This document shows positions 1-9,604 of a stretch of 64,000 bases of DNA, in pieces. The notes under the pieces were generated by a model. It was given only the letters and a program-made list of their open reading frames with translations, was not told the origin of the DNA and ran no database searches. Each line of letters begins with the position of its first letter. Position 1 is the first letter of the stretch. A program made the translations under genes and the position numbers. Source of the DNA: an uncultured Verrucomicrobiota bacterium (GTDB lineage: Bacteria > Verrucomicrobiota > Verrucomicrobiia > Limisphaerales > UBA9464); NCBI GenBank assembly GCA_903922605.1, contig CAIXUG010000077.1:19959-83958 (forward strand), in the 5' to 3' direction.

Positions 1-650
1 TCCGCGGCCAGATTGCCGAGGTTGATGGTGGAGACGCCGCCCAGCCTCTGGCCTTTCACCTCATGGTTCAGGTCCAGCTTGAAAGGCCGCTTGTAGGTGC
101 CCATCGAACCCAGGAACGTGCCGTTACCCTTGTAGCGGATGCCAACGTTCGTGAAGGTCACACCGCCGAATTCCACGTCGCCCCTGGACCATGGGTAATC
201 CAACCCAAGCACGCCCGCGAGACCGGCCCGGGGCGCCTGGGGATTGCGCAGCAGCGGTCGGCCATCCTCCTGCATGAAGCCGGGCAGCGGCGGGACGTGG
301 TTCGGACCCAGCGCCTTCCACTGCTGCTCCGTGAAGCGCAGGTGGATGTTCCAGAGATTGGTGGTGCGGTACAGTTCGGCCGCCGAGGTGACCTGGTGGG
401 CATCCGGCTCGAAGCCGTGGTAGGACGGCACCGGTGGCGGAGCATTGAGTGCAGCCTCCGGAAAGCTGGCACCCTGATGCTCCATCATCTTGCCGAAAAA
501 CCAGGCCTGAAAATTCGGGGAACGCCAGGCAAGGATCGCCGCCACAATCAGCGTGACGAGCAGCAGGAAAAGGCTGCTGATGGCCACGAAGAAAATGGCC
601 AACCAACGCTTCCAGCCGGACTTCGGCAGGAGAGACCAGGGGGAACGCAC
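1..650 (-). CDS. CotH kinase family protein, C-terminus beyond window edge
   Basis: The frame is open from a GTG at 648-650 to the window edge, so only the first 216 residues are visible. An in-frame TAA at 660-662 lies three codons before the GTG, which limits the start. Residues about 15-37 form one hydrophobic helix after a short basic stretch, so the protein is probably membrane-anchored and exported. The CotH family signature is clear: an IRYKGNGTF segment followed by KRPFKLDLNHEVKGQRL. CotH proteins have an atypical kinase fold; Bacillus CotH phosphorylates spore-coat proteins, but homologues in non-spore-formers have no settled role. No clear ribosome-binding site is seen before the GTG. 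The family assignment is firm and the exact start is less sure. Confidence 0.8.
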   Translation of the reverse strand, partial: MRSPWSLLPKSGWKRWLAIFFVAISSLFLLLVTLIVAAILAWRSPNFQAWFFGKMMEHQGASFPEAALNAPPPVPSYHGFEPDAHQVTSAAELYRTTNLWNIHLRFTEQQWKALGPNHVPPLPGFMQEDGRPLLRNPQAPRAGLAGVLGLDYPWSRGDVEFGGVTFTNVGIRYKGNGTFLGSMGTYKRPFKLDLNHEVKGQRLGGVSTINLGNLAA

Positions 651-1227
651 GTCGAGTTGTTACGGCAGGGTAACGTCAGACTCAAGTGGACGTTCTGACG
701 AAAATTCCACCGACCGCAGAAGGCAAACGGCTCATATGGTGGCTTGGAAAGGCCATGCTACCAGCGGGAGTGTAACCGCCGCTAAAACGATGTTTACAAA
801 AATGTCGAGATAGTAAAACTGCTGATTTAGGTGTGCCTCTCAAAGCCCATCGGGGTGCCATGGTTAAAAAATTGGAGGAATCGGAATGATTTCGCGGTTT
901 CGTAATACAATCCTTAATCATAAGTGGTGATTGTTGTATTGTTGTTAGTCCGATTCCCTAGTGACGCAGTTTGATCCCATATGGTTGCCGGACCCCGAGC
1001 CTTGCCCTCGATACAGCCATTGCAGCCCGTTGCACCGATGCCTTTGGCATTTCTGCTGACCGGGACTGCTTTTGACCTGTCGGGATGCAGATTCCAGATC
1101 CGGGGAACGGTTGCCCGTGGGACTTCTAACCCTCTCCCTCGTTCTGCCAACCCTGACGAATCCGGGACGATGTTGCGGTCGCCCCGAAATTCAGATTCAG
1201 ATGGCTGGATGCCTTGCCCAACCAACC
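651..1227. other. intergenic region with two tiny overlapping reading frames
   Basis: No convincing gene is present. Positions 860-889 encode a 9-residue frame and 886-930 a 14-residue frame; they overlap as ATGA, and the second has a strong GGAGGA at 874-879, six bases before its ATG. They could be leader peptides but could equally be chance. The stretch 895-945 is AT-rich and can form an imperfect hairpin (ATACAATC with GATTGTTGTAT). From about 980 onward the sequence resembles coding DNA but lacks family-level similarity, and may be an upstream extension of the kinase gene. Confidence 0.3.
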
Positions 1228-2991
1228 ATGAACCCTCACCCCGATGCACTGACCAGTGCCGCCTATTCCCCCCTACTCACGGTCGACCTCGAAGATTCGG
1301 CTCCAGGTTTCCGGCTTTGGGCTGAGGGAGGGGTGTTACCGCTCTTTTCCGAGACGACCGGCCTTTTTCCCAAGACCATTTCAGGCTGGGAAGCCGGGGA
1401 GGGAAACCATGGGGCCTTCAGCCGGCCAGGGCCGGTGGATGATGACGGGGCCGGATGCGATTTTGCCCGCAGCATCATCAACTCGCTGGATGCGGTCATC
1501 TACACGATGGACCGGGATCTGTGCCTCACGAGCATCAACAGCGGTTGGCAGAAGATGCCCCCGGAGCATGGCGGGCTGAAGCTGGATCAGGCCCCGGAGG
1601 CGGGCCGGTCCTTTCTGGACTACGTGGCCGACCCATCCCGGCGGGCCGAGGTGCGCGAAATTCTCGCCAGCGTGCTGGCTACCGGCCATTCCCGGGAATT
1701 TCAGGCGTCCTCGCCGGATCACCGCCACTGGGCGATACGCATTTCACCGTGGGTCAAACACGAGGAAATCGTCGGCCTGGTTTACGCGGTCACCGATCAG
1801 ACTTCCTACCGGGAGCTGCAGAACCAGCTGTTTCAGGCGCAGAAGATGGAGACCATCGGTACCCTGGCGGCGGGGGTGGCGCACGATTTCAACAACCTGA
1901 TCCAGGCGGTGCGGGGCAACGTGGACCTGCTCCGGCTCGAACCGCAGATGCCCCGGGATCTGCTCCCGCACTTGCAGCAAATTGAGCAGGCGGCACGGCG
2001 GGCGGCCGACATCACGCGCCAGCTGCTGTCGTTCAGCCATGCCAGCAGTGAGAGCATCACGGTTTTCGACTTCAACGAGCTGGTGCAGGAGGCCACGCAG
2101 CTCACCCGGCGTACCCTGCACCGCGAGACCGAGGTGCGGCTCCAGCTCGCCGATCAGCCGCTGACCGTGCGGATGGACGCCACCCGTGCCCACCAGCTGC
2201 TGCTGAACCTGTGCGTCAATGCGCAGGATGCCATGCCGGGAGGCGGTCACCTCACGATCACCAACACCCCGGCCGAGCTTACCCCTGAGCAATCCCTGCG
2301 AATCGGCCGGCCTGTGGGCACGCCGTTCCTGCGTTGCAGCGTGGAGGATACCGGTGTGGGCATTCCGCCCGAGATGCAGCGGCGTATTTTCGACGCCTTC
2401 TTTACTACCAAAGGTGCTGGCAAGGGGACCGGCCTAGGACTTTCCATCGTGCACTGTGTCGTGACCCAGGCCGGTGGTTTTATCGAGATGACCAGCACCG
2501 TGGGCGAAGGCACCACGTTTCACATCTACCTTCCCATCGAGTCGTCCGAGAGGACGGCACCGGAAACCATGACCACGCATGAGCGTCCCCAAGGGTCAGG
2601 ACGCCTGCTGGTGGTCGATGATGAGGAACTCATCCGGCAGTTCAACGAGCGGGTGCTGGAAGCGTCCGGCTTCGAGGTGGTACTCGCCTGTAATGGCGAG
2701 GAAGCCCTGATGAAGCTGTTGCAGGATACGGAGCAGACCATTGACGTGCTTCTGACGGATTATCACATGCCGCGCGTTAACGGTATCGATTTAATTCAGC
2801 GGGCCAAGACCATTCGCCCAGATTTGCACTGTGTGCTCGTGACGGGTTATATGGAAGATGCCAAACGGCAACGGGTTGAGCATGTTTTCAAGGCTCGGAT
2901 CCTACAAAAGCCTTACAGCATCAATGAAGCGGTCAGCCTGATTTCGGAATTGATTGATCCTAATTCTGTCAAAGTGATCTCCGCGAGATGA
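1228..2991 (+). CDS. hybrid sensor histidine kinase (PAS-HisKA-HATPase-REC)
   Basis: The product autophosphorylates and passes phosphate to its own receiver domain. With the ATG at 1228 it has 587 residues. A PAS-like domain covers roughly residues 80-190. The HisKA helix follows with the phosphorylated His in AHDFNN (residue 219). The ATPase domain shows the N box (LLLNLCVNAQDAM), G1 (DTGVGIP), an F box and G2 (GKGTGLGLS). A C-terminal receiver begins at LLVVDDEE, with its phospho-acceptor Asp511 in LTDYHMP and a conserved Lys in QKPY. There is no transmembrane segment, so it is probably cytoplasmic. The frame continues upstream to 1072 and 1201, but nothing recognisable lies there, so the start is uncertain. 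It precedes cheA by 69 bases on the same strand and may act with it. Confidence 0.85.
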   Translation: MNPHPDALTSAAYSPLLTVDLEDSAPGFRLWAEGGVLPLFSETTGLFPKTISGWEAGEGNHGAFSRPGPVDDDGAGCDFARSIINSLDAVIYTMDRDLCLTSINSGWQKMPPEHGGLKLDQAPEAGRSFLDYVADPSRRAEVREILASVLATGHSREFQASSPDHRHWAIRISPWVKHEEIVGLVYAVTDQTSYRELQNQLFQAQKMETIGTLAAGVAHDFNNLIQAVRGNVDLLRLEPQMPRDLLPHLQQIEQAARRAADITRQLLSFSHASSESITVFDFNELVQEATQLTRRTLHRETEVRLQLADQPLTVRMDATRAHQLLLNLCVNAQDAMPGGGHLTITNTPAELTPEQSLRIGRPVGTPFLRCSVEDTGVGIPPEMQRRIFDAFFTTKGAGKGTGLGLSIVHCVVTQAGGFIEMTSTVGEGTTFHIYLPIESSERTAPETMTTHERPQGSGRLLVVDDEELIRQFNERVLEASGFEVVLACNGEEALMKLLQDTEQTIDVLLTDYHMPRVNGIDLIQRAKTIRPDLHCVLVTGYMEDAKRQRVEHVFKARILQKPYSINEAVSLISELIDPNSVKVISAR

Positions 2992-3060
2992 TCCCAGAGT
3001 AAGGATAGTCCTTAAGCGTGCTGGCAGTCTGCCGATATACGGAGCGCCGGTTACGCTTCT

Positions 3061-5226
3061 ATGACTGAATTTGCCGACGATCCGATCACCGCCCTTGTCC
3101 GGCTTACGGAGAAGGTGGCTCTGGAATTGGTCTATTCTGAGGCGGGCAAGGATGTCGGGCTGCTGCCCCTCAACTGCCTTTTGGGAGAGATTGAGGAGCA
3201 AGTGAGCCTGCTGGTCTTGCCGGATGAGGTGAAGCAGGCGGTCAAGGCCGCCCGTGGCTGGATTGATGAGGTGTTCGAATCCACCGGGGTCTTTGAACAG
3301 CCGGTTTTGGATCGGCTTTCACAATGGTCACAGTGGATGCTGGAAGTGCTGCCGGTGGCCCAATCCGGACAGCCGTTGCCGCCGGCTGACTTTCTGGCCC
3401 CGACCGCGTCGGTTCCGGCTGCTGCCGCCAGTCATGCGGAAAAAATAGGTGCGGATCCGGATGAACCCATCCTGCTGAACCTCGAGGGAGACGGGGAACT
3501 TCTGCGCGAGTTCATCAACGAATCCTATGAGCATCTGCAAAACATCGAGGGCGGTGTCCTGGTGCTGGAGGAAAATCCTACCGACGCGGAAACGCTGAAT
3601 TCCATCTTCCGCGCGTTCCACACGTTCAAGGGCGGTTCCGGGTTTCTAAACCTGAAGCCGGTCAACCATCTCGCCCACGAGCTCGAATCGCTGCTCGACC
3701 TCGCCCGGCAGCACAAGCTCACGATCACCTCGGAGATCATCGATCTCATCCTCGCGGGGCGCGATTCGCTGAAGCTGTTCGTCACGGAGATCGAGTTTCA
3801 ACTGACCGAGCAAAAGCCCCGGGCTCCCATCAGCTTTCCCATCCAGCACCTGATTTCGCGGGTGTTGACGGTCACCACGGGCAGCCAGGCTCCCACAACC
3901 AGACCGGCCCGTGCGGCCGCTGCCTCGGCTCCAGTCGCGCCGCTATCGCTGGCGGAAGAGCCAGAAGCCCAGGTCAAACTGGCCATCGTGCCGGAAGCGA
4001 ACACGCCACCTGTGCCCGAGGCTCAGGTGCTGAAGAGCACCGCCGGCGCGCTATCAGTCAAGGTGGACACCTCCAAGCTCGACAGCCTGGTCGATCTCGT
4101 TGGTGAGATGGTCATTGCCCAGTCGTTGGTCGCGCAGGATCCCTACCTGAAGCGGGACCAGAACCAGCAGCTCACGCGCAATCTCGCCCAGCTTGGCCGC
4201 ATTACCAAGGACCTGCAGCGGGCGGCCATGTCGCTGCGCATGGTGCCGATCAAGTCCACCTTCCAGAAAATGACGCGCTTGGTGCGCGACCTGTCATCCC
4301 AGGAGTCCAAGCAGGTCCAGCTCGTGCTCAGCGGTGAGGATACCGAGCTGGATCGCACCATCGTCGAGGAGATCAGCGACCCGCTCGTCCACATGGTCCG
4401 CAACTCCGTGGATCATGGCGTTGAGCGTCCGGACGTCCGTTTGGCACGGGGAAAATCCGCCCACGGCACCATCCACCTGCGGGCCTGCCATCAGGGCGGC
4501 AGCATCGTCATCCAGATCGAGGATGATGGCGGCGGCCTGAACAAGGAGCGCATCCTGGCCAAGGCCATCCAGCAGGGACTGATTCCGGCCGACGCCCAGC
4601 TGCCCGAGGGCGAAATCTACAAGCTCATCTTCCAGCCCGGGTTCTCCACCGCCGAAAAGGTCACGAGCATCTCGGGTCGTGGGGTTGGCATGGATGTGGT
4701 CCGCCGCAACATCGACAAGCTGCGCGGGCGCATCGAGATCACCTCCACCTTGGGGGTGGGTTCTTGCTTCACCATCTATCTGCCACTGACGCTGGCGATC
4801 ATTGATGGCCTGCTGATCAGCGTCGGGCGTGAGCGGTACATCCTGCCCACGCTTTCGGTCCGAGAATCGTTCCGGCCCACCCCACAGATGCTCAGCAGCC
4901 TGAACGAAAGCTCCGAGATGGTGCTCGTGCGCGGGAAGCTGATTCCGCTGCTCCGTCTGGCTGACCATTTCGAGGTGCCCGATGCGGTCCGCAACCCCAT
5001 GGAAGGCCTGGTGGTGGTCGTCGAATCCAACGGCCAGGCGCGCTGCCTGCTTGTGGATCATCTGCTGGGCAAGCAGGAAGTGGTCATCAAGAGCCTCGGC
5101 GAGACCTTCAAGCACGCCCGTTCACTGGCCGGGGCCGCGATCCTCGGCGATGGCAAGGTGGGGCTCATCCTGAACGTCGATTCGCTTGTCCGCCTGCAAC
5201 CCGACCGGCTCCCGCTCGCCGCATGA
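3061..5226 (+). CDS. cheA: chemotaxis-type histidine kinase CheA
   Basis: 721 residues. Residues 1-115 form a helical N-terminal region not typical of CheA. An HPt (P1) domain follows at about 150-235, with phospho-acceptor His187 in FHTFKGGSGF. After a Pro/Ala-rich linker come the P3 dimerisation helices (about 335-400), the P4 ATPase domain with N box DPLVHMVRNSVDHG, G1 IEDDGGGLN and G2 GRGVGMDVVRRN, and a C-terminal CheW-like P5 domain. No separate P2 domain is obvious. The gene is followed by cheW after 92 bases. No receptor, CheR, CheB or CheY gene is in view, so it could serve chemotaxis or an alternative cellular function pathway. A short TAAGGA/TCCTTA hairpin lies at 3000-3014 upstream. 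Confidence 0.93.
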   Translation: MTEFADDPITALVRLTEKVALELVYSEAGKDVGLLPLNCLLGEIEEQVSLLVLPDEVKQAVKAARGWIDEVFESTGVFEQPVLDRLSQWSQWMLEVLPVAQSGQPLPPADFLAPTASVPAAAASHAEKIGADPDEPILLNLEGDGELLREFINESYEHLQNIEGGVLVLEENPTDAETLNSIFRAFHTFKGGSGFLNLKPVNHLAHELESLLDLARQHKLTITSEIIDLILAGRDSLKLFVTEIEFQLTEQKPRAPISFPIQHLISRVLTVTTGSQAPTTRPARAAAASAPVAPLSLAEEPEAQVKLAIVPEANTPPVPEAQVLKSTAGALSVKVDTSKLDSLVDLVGEMVIAQSLVAQDPYLKRDQNQQLTRNLAQLGRITKDLQRAAMSLRMVPIKSTFQKMTRLVRDLSSQESKQVQLVLSGEDTELDRTIVEEISDPLVHMVRNSVDHGVERPDVRLARGKSAHGTIHLRACHQGGSIVIQIEDDGGGLNKERILAKAIQQGLIPADAQLPEGEIYKLIFQPGFSTAEKVTSISGRGVGMDVVRRNIDKLRGRIEITSTLGVGSCFTIYLPLTLAIIDGLLISVGRERYILPTLSVRESFRPTPQMLSSLNESSEMVLVRGKLIPLLRLADHFEVPDAVRNPMEGLVVVVESNGQARCLLVDHLLGKQEVVIKSLGETFKHARSLAGAAILGDGKVGLILNVDSLVRLQPDRLPLAA

Positions 5227-5318
5227 CCTTGCTAAAGTTTCCCCGCCGGTTTCCGACAAATGAAGGTGTGACTGTGTGGTCCCCCTTCATCTGAAGCCAC
5301 ATCCAGCCGATTTTTCCT

Positions 5319-5837
5319 ATGCTCGCAGATCAGATTGAAACCCGCGCCGATGCGGTTCGCACCGTTGGTGGCAAGTACCTCACGTTTGTCCTGGGACGTG
5401 CCTCCTACGGCATCGACGTGCTGAAAATCCGTGAGATCATCCGGCTCGTCGAGTTCACGACGGTGCCGCAGATGCCGGATTTCGTGAAGGGTGTCATCAA
5501 CCTCCGCGGCAAGATCATTCCCGTGGTGGATCTCCGTCTGAAGTTCCGCCTCAGCAGCGCCGAATCCACTGAACGCACCTGCATCGTCGTGGTGCAGGTG
5601 GACGTCTCCAATGGCGTCAAGACCCTCATGGGCCTTGTGGTGGACAGCGTCGAGGAGGTGCTTAACATCGGCCAAAACGACATCGAGGCCCCGCCTGATT
5701 TCGGCACCAAGCTCGACACCTCCTACATTCTCGGCATGGCCAAGATCAAAGGCGTCGTGAAGACCCTGCTCGACATCAACCGCGTCATGACCGCCGAATC
5801 GCTGCTCGCGATCGACCAGTCACTGGCCCGGGTCTGA
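5319..5837 (+). CDS. cheW: chemotaxis coupling protein CheW
   Basis: 172 residues, a single CheW domain of usual length. Visible features include LTFVLGRASYGIDVLKIREI near the start, FVKGVINLRGKIIPVVDLR in the middle and GMAKIKG near the end. CheW couples receptors to the P5 domain of CheA in the cytoplasm. The gene lies 92 bases after cheA on the same strand and is very probably co-transcribed. A repeat element begins 18 bases after the stop codon. Confidence 0.93.
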   Translation: MLADQIETRADAVRTVGGKYLTFVLGRASYGIDVLKIREIIRLVEFTTVPQMPDFVKGVINLRGKIIPVVDLRLKFRLSSAESTERTCIVVVQVDVSNGVKTLMGLVVDSVEEVLNIGQNDIEAPPDFGTKLDTSYILGMAKIKGVVKTLLDINRVMTAESLLAIDQSLARV

Positions 5838-5855
5838 GTTGGCGAAGACCCGAAA

Positions 5856-6037
5856 GTAGGACGGGGCGTCCCGCCCGTCTTCCAATCTCTCTTCCCCTTG
5901 GGGCAGCCGCGGGCGTAAATTCGGGGTATCAGGTCAGCGCGTCAGCTTTTTGCTGCGGTGCTGCTGCACCGCGTTGGTCGGGCGTCCGCTACGAGAAGAC
6001 CCAGATGGAAAACAGGCGAGCCTCCCCGTCCTGTTTT
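5856..6037. repeat. intergenic repeat of the GTAGGACGGG family
   Basis: It starts GTAGGACGGGGCGTCCCG at 5856 and ends with an inverted, diverged counterpart around 6013-6037 (CTCCCCGTCCTG). A second family member begins at 40778. The 334-base space between cheW and oppD holds only this element and the T-rich repeat after it. Confidence 0.5.
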
Positions 6038-6125
6038 GGAAGGGTTAAACGCCGGGCCGCGCTGCTCGGTATTTTTGGGCACTTCGTTCCTTGGTTCCTT
6101 CGTTGTTCATCTCCCCGTCTTGTCG

Positions 6126-6161
6126 GCCTTTTGCCTTTTGCCTTTTACCTTTTGCCCTTTG
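6126..6161. repeat. TTTTGCC tandem-like repeat
   Basis: Four successive diverged copies of a 7-base unit (CCTTTTG, CCTTTTG, CCTTTTA, CCTTTTG), ending in CCCTTTG. The run ends ten bases before the oppD start, so any ribosome-binding site would have to lie inside or next to it; none is visible. Confidence 0.7.
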
Positions 6162-6171
6162 AACCTCCGGC

Positions 6172-7140
<969 letters not shown>

Positions 7141-7143
7141 TTT

Positions 7144-7713
7144 ATGACGAATCCATTCAGGAAGCTGACTCATGAGGAGAAGATTCGTGAACGCATGCGT
7201 GGCTTCACCAGACAAGCGCCCCCTAATCCTTGGCGAGTTGTCAGTCACGCTGTCGGTGGATTGACTGAGATAGGCTACGACAGGGGCACCGATTTGCTCC
7301 TGGCCGTGTCAGAGAGCGGGCGTGGTCTGTTTGACTGCCGCATTGGGCAAAGAATTGCCCGGAATTCGACAGCCGCGGCGGAAGGAAGTTGGTACCAACC
7401 AATAAAGCTCCTGGCCGAAGGCATTGATGTCATCGCGAAGCACACCATCAGCCTGGCTGGGCTGCATGGGGGCGGATTGCCTTTGTTCGCGGAAGATGGA
7501 TGGAGCTTGCAGCCGGTGGCACCCGATTGGCCGCGCGCGAAGATCATCCTCTGTCCCTCCTTTCGATCTGCCCTTTCTGAGCAGCATGGCGGAGGATGTG
7601 TCTGTGTTGGAGAAGATTACGAATTTCGAGCCTATGGATTCTCGGAGACAGGCTTGAGTTTTGTGATCGCGACGAGCAGCACGCTGAAGATTTTCACCCG
7701 TTCTGAGGGATGA
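7144..7713 (+). CDS. hypothetical protein between oppD and oppF
   Basis: 189 residues, not recognised. It has no signal peptide or membrane helix and starts with a charged helix (KLTHEEKIRERMRG). The protein contains several Gly-rich turns (HGGGLPLF, HGGGCVCVGEDYEF) and looks soluble. It begins three bases after oppD and its stop overlaps the start of an oppF 5' relic as ATGA, so it sits in the transcription unit. Its GC content is lower than that of oppD, which suggests that it was acquired. It could belong to the same insertion as the toxin-antitoxin pair. Confidence 0.6.
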   Translation: MTNPFRKLTHEEKIRERMRGFTRQAPPNPWRVVSHAVGGLTEIGYDRGTDLLLAVSESGRGLFDCRIGQRIARNSTAAAEGSWYQPIKLLAEGIDVIAKHTISLAGLHGGGLPLFAEDGWSLQPVAPDWPRAKIILCPSFRSALSEQHGGGCVCVGEDYEFRAYGFSETGLSFVIATSSTLKIFTRSEG

Positions 7714-7784
7714 GCCTTCTCGAAATCCAAAATCTCTCCGTCCATTTTCCGATAAAGCAGGACGTGTTCGCTTATCGCGCATGA
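7710..7784 (+). pseudogene. relic of an oppF 5' end (24 codons)
   Basis: The frame starts ATGAGCCTTCTCGAAATCC and encodes [17 protein letters not shown] before a TGA at 7782-7784. The intact oppF at 8534 begins with the parallel [16 protein letters not shown], and the DNA is alignable over about 65 bases. Similarity stops exactly where the higB start codon (7781) begins. The copy is diverged rather than identical, so it is not a recent target duplication within this genome. Confidence 0.75.
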
Positions 7785-8089
7785 GAATCATCAAGCAAAG
7801 CTACCTTCGCGCGCAGGCGGCGAAGTATCCGAAGGCCACCCGCTATCTGGCCGATTGGGTTCGGGTGGTCGCGTCAGCGGAGTGGAAAAACTTCGCGGAA
7901 CTGCGACGTAGCTATCCGTCTGCTGACTTGGTGCCGGTGGCCAGTGGTCGTCCGGTCGTTGTGTTCAACGTCTGCGGCAACAGCTACCGCCTCATCGCCG
8001 CCGTGCATTTCAACCGTCGCCGGGTTTACACGCTCCGGTTTCTAACCCATGCTGACTACAGCAAGAACGCTTGGAAGCACCAGCTATGA
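7781..8089 (+). CDS. higB: HigB-like mRNA-interferase toxin
   Basis: 102 residues, close to the usual length of the RelE-superfamily HigB toxins. Typical features are an N-terminal helix, the segment SGRPVVVFNVCGNSYRL, and the C-terminal VYTLRFLTHADYS. These toxins cleave translated mRNA on the ribosome and are held in check by the downstream antitoxin. The start codon overlaps the stop of the oppF relic, and the stop overlaps the antitoxin start (ATGA at 8086). The pair is inserted inside an opp transcription unit. Confidence 0.85.
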   Translation: MRIIKQSYLRAQAAKYPKATRYLADWVRVVASAEWKNFAELRRSYPSADLVPVASGRPVVVFNVCGNSYRLIAAVHFNRRRVYTLRFLTHADYSKNAWKHQL

Positions 8090-8517
8090 AGGCCACCACC
8101 AAGAGCCAGCTTACTTTCGCCGCCCTGCCCAGGGACTACGCCGGCCTTTGTGCTGTGTTGTTGCCGCGTCCGGTCCGCGACCGCGTGGACTACGCGAATG
8201 TTTCCGAGGTCACCGACGCCATGGCCGTGCACGAGGGTGCCTTTACCGCCGACCAGGAAGACTACTTCGAGCTGCTTTGCCAATTATTGGAAGAATATGA
8301 CGCCCAGCATACCCGCTGGCCGGCGCGTACACCGCTCGCCTCCCTCAAGCACCTGCTGGCGGAACAAGAAATGGAATCGCCCGGACTGGCGAAGCTGCTG
8401 GGCGTGGTTCCCAGGACTGCGGCCGCAATTCTAACCGGTGAGCGTTCCTTGACCGTGGAACAGATCCGCAAGCTGGCCGGCCACTTTGCCGTCAGCCCGG
8501 CCCTGTTCATCGGCTGA
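8086..8517 (+). CDS. higA: HigA-like helix-turn-helix antitoxin
   Basis: 143 residues from the ATG at 8086, chosen because it overlaps the higB stop as ATGA; an in-frame ATG at 8071 is less likely. The C-terminal half is an XRE-type helix-turn-helix ([26 protein letters not shown], which ends in SPALFIG). The acidic N-terminal half ([15 protein letters not shown]) should contact the toxin. HigA proteins neutralise HigB and repress their own promoter. OppF coding similarity starts 17 bases after the stop codon. Confidence 0.85.
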   Translation: MKATTKSQLTFAALPRDYAGLCAVLLPRPVRDRVDYANVSEVTDAMAVHEGAFTADQEDYFELLCQLLEEYDAQHTRWPARTPLASLKHLLAEQEMESPGLAKLLGVVPRTAAAILTGERSLTVEQIRKLAGHFAVSPALFIG

Positions 8518-8533
8518 TCCGTTGTCACCTCGC

Positions 8534-9496
8534 TTGCCTCTTCTCGAAGTCCAAAACCTCTCCGTCCACTTCCCGGTGCAGCCGGGCATGTTTGCGCGTG
8601 CAGCAGGATTCGTGAAGGCGGTTGAGGATGTGAGTCTCACCGTCGCGGCGGGCGAAGCGGTGGGGTTGGTGGGGGAGAGCGGCTGCGGCAAGACCACGCT
8701 GGGCCGGGCCGTCCTGCGGCTGATTGAGCCGACCGGTGGGACCGTGCGCTTCGACGACGAAGACATCACCCGGCTGTCGGCCAAGGAACTCCGCGCACGA
8801 CGGCGGCAGTTTCAGATGATTTTCCAAGACCCGTTCAGCTCGCTGAATCCGCGCCTCACGGTCGGCCAGAGCATCGGCGAAGCGCTGGATATCCACCGAC
8901 TGACGCCGAACCCGGCGGCGCGGACAGTCCGCATCGGTGAACTCCTTCGAAGCGTCGGGCTCGTCCCGGAGCACGCGGAGCGGTATCCGCACGAGTTCAG
9001 CGGCGGGCAGCGGCAGCGCATCGGCATCGCCCGCGCGCTGGCGGTCCAGCCCCGGCTCATCGTGTGCGACGAGCCGGTGAGCGCCCTTGACGTGAGCGTG
9101 CAGGCGCAGGTCATCAACCTGCTGCAGGATCTCCAGCGCGATCACGGGCTGGCCTACCTCTTCATCTCGCACGATCTCGCCGTGGTGGAACACCTCTGTC
9201 AGCGCGTGGTGGTGATGTACCTCGGCCGCGTGGTCGAAGTGGGCGAGACGCGCGCGGTCTGCCGGGCGCCGAAGCATCCCTACACCCAGGCGCTGCTCTC
9301 CGCCGTGCCGGTCATGGACCCGGATTCCAAACGCCAGCGCATTGTTCTGGGCGGTGATGTGCCCTCGCCGATCAATCCACCGAGCGGCTGTCCGTTTCAT
9401 CCGCGCTGTCCGGTGGCCGAGGCGCGCTGTCGGATCGAACTGCCAGCGCTGCGGGAAGTGACGCCCGGGCGGTTTGCAGCGTGCCATCTGGCGTGA
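8534..9496 (+). CDS. oligopeptide/dipeptide ABC transporter ATPase, OppF/DppF type
   Basis: 320 residues from a TTG start at 8534. This start was chosen because the oppF relic at 7710 aligns codon for codon from here. An ATG at 8486 is in frame but lies inside higA. P-loop GESGCGK is at residues 47-53, Q-loop in [10 protein letters not shown], signature FSGGQRQR, Walker B LIVCDEP and switch His in ISHD. The C-terminal [14 protein letters not shown] motif marks the oligopeptide subfamily. It pairs with the OppD-type ATPase at 6172-7140 to power a peptide importer whose membrane subunits are not in view. Confidence 0.9.
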   Translation: MPLLEVQNLSVHFPVQPGMFARAAGFVKAVEDVSLTVAAGEAVGLVGESGCGKTTLGRAVLRLIEPTGGTVRFDDEDITRLSAKELRARRRQFQMIFQDPFSSLNPRLTVGQSIGEALDIHRLTPNPAARTVRIGELLRSVGLVPEHAERYPHEFSGGQRQRIGIARALAVQPRLIVCDEPVSALDVSVQAQVINLLQDLQRDHGLAYLFISHDLAVVEHLCQRVVVMYLGRVVEVGETRAVCRAPKHPYTQALLSAVPVMDPDSKRQRIVLGGDVPSPINPPSGCPFHPRCPVAEARCRIELPALREVTPGRFAACHLA

Positions 9497-9505
9497 GCCG
9501 GTGGT

Positions 9506-9602
9506 GGAGCAGGGGAGAAAGGGAGCAGGGGCGCAGGGAGGGCAATCGCGAACGGCGAGTGCTGCTTCAAATCATAAATCGTAAATCATCAATCATAAAT
9601 GG
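9506..9602. repeat. two word-like repeats between oppF and queE
   Basis: Positions 9506-9542 are built from variants of GGGAGCAGGG. Positions 9569-9602 are built from AAATCATAAATCGTAAATC units. Both fill the space between convergent genes, and neither forms a classical terminator. Confidence 0.6.
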
Positions 9603-9604
9603 AA

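Noticed and set aside
3268..3290. GTTCGAATCC, similar to a tRNA T-arm
   Set aside because: It lies inside cheA in frame and no acceptor stem or anticodon arm surrounds it.
6126..6161. Possible CRISPR-like short direct repeats
   Set aside because: Units are 7 bases, adjacent and diverged, with no spacers and no cas genes.
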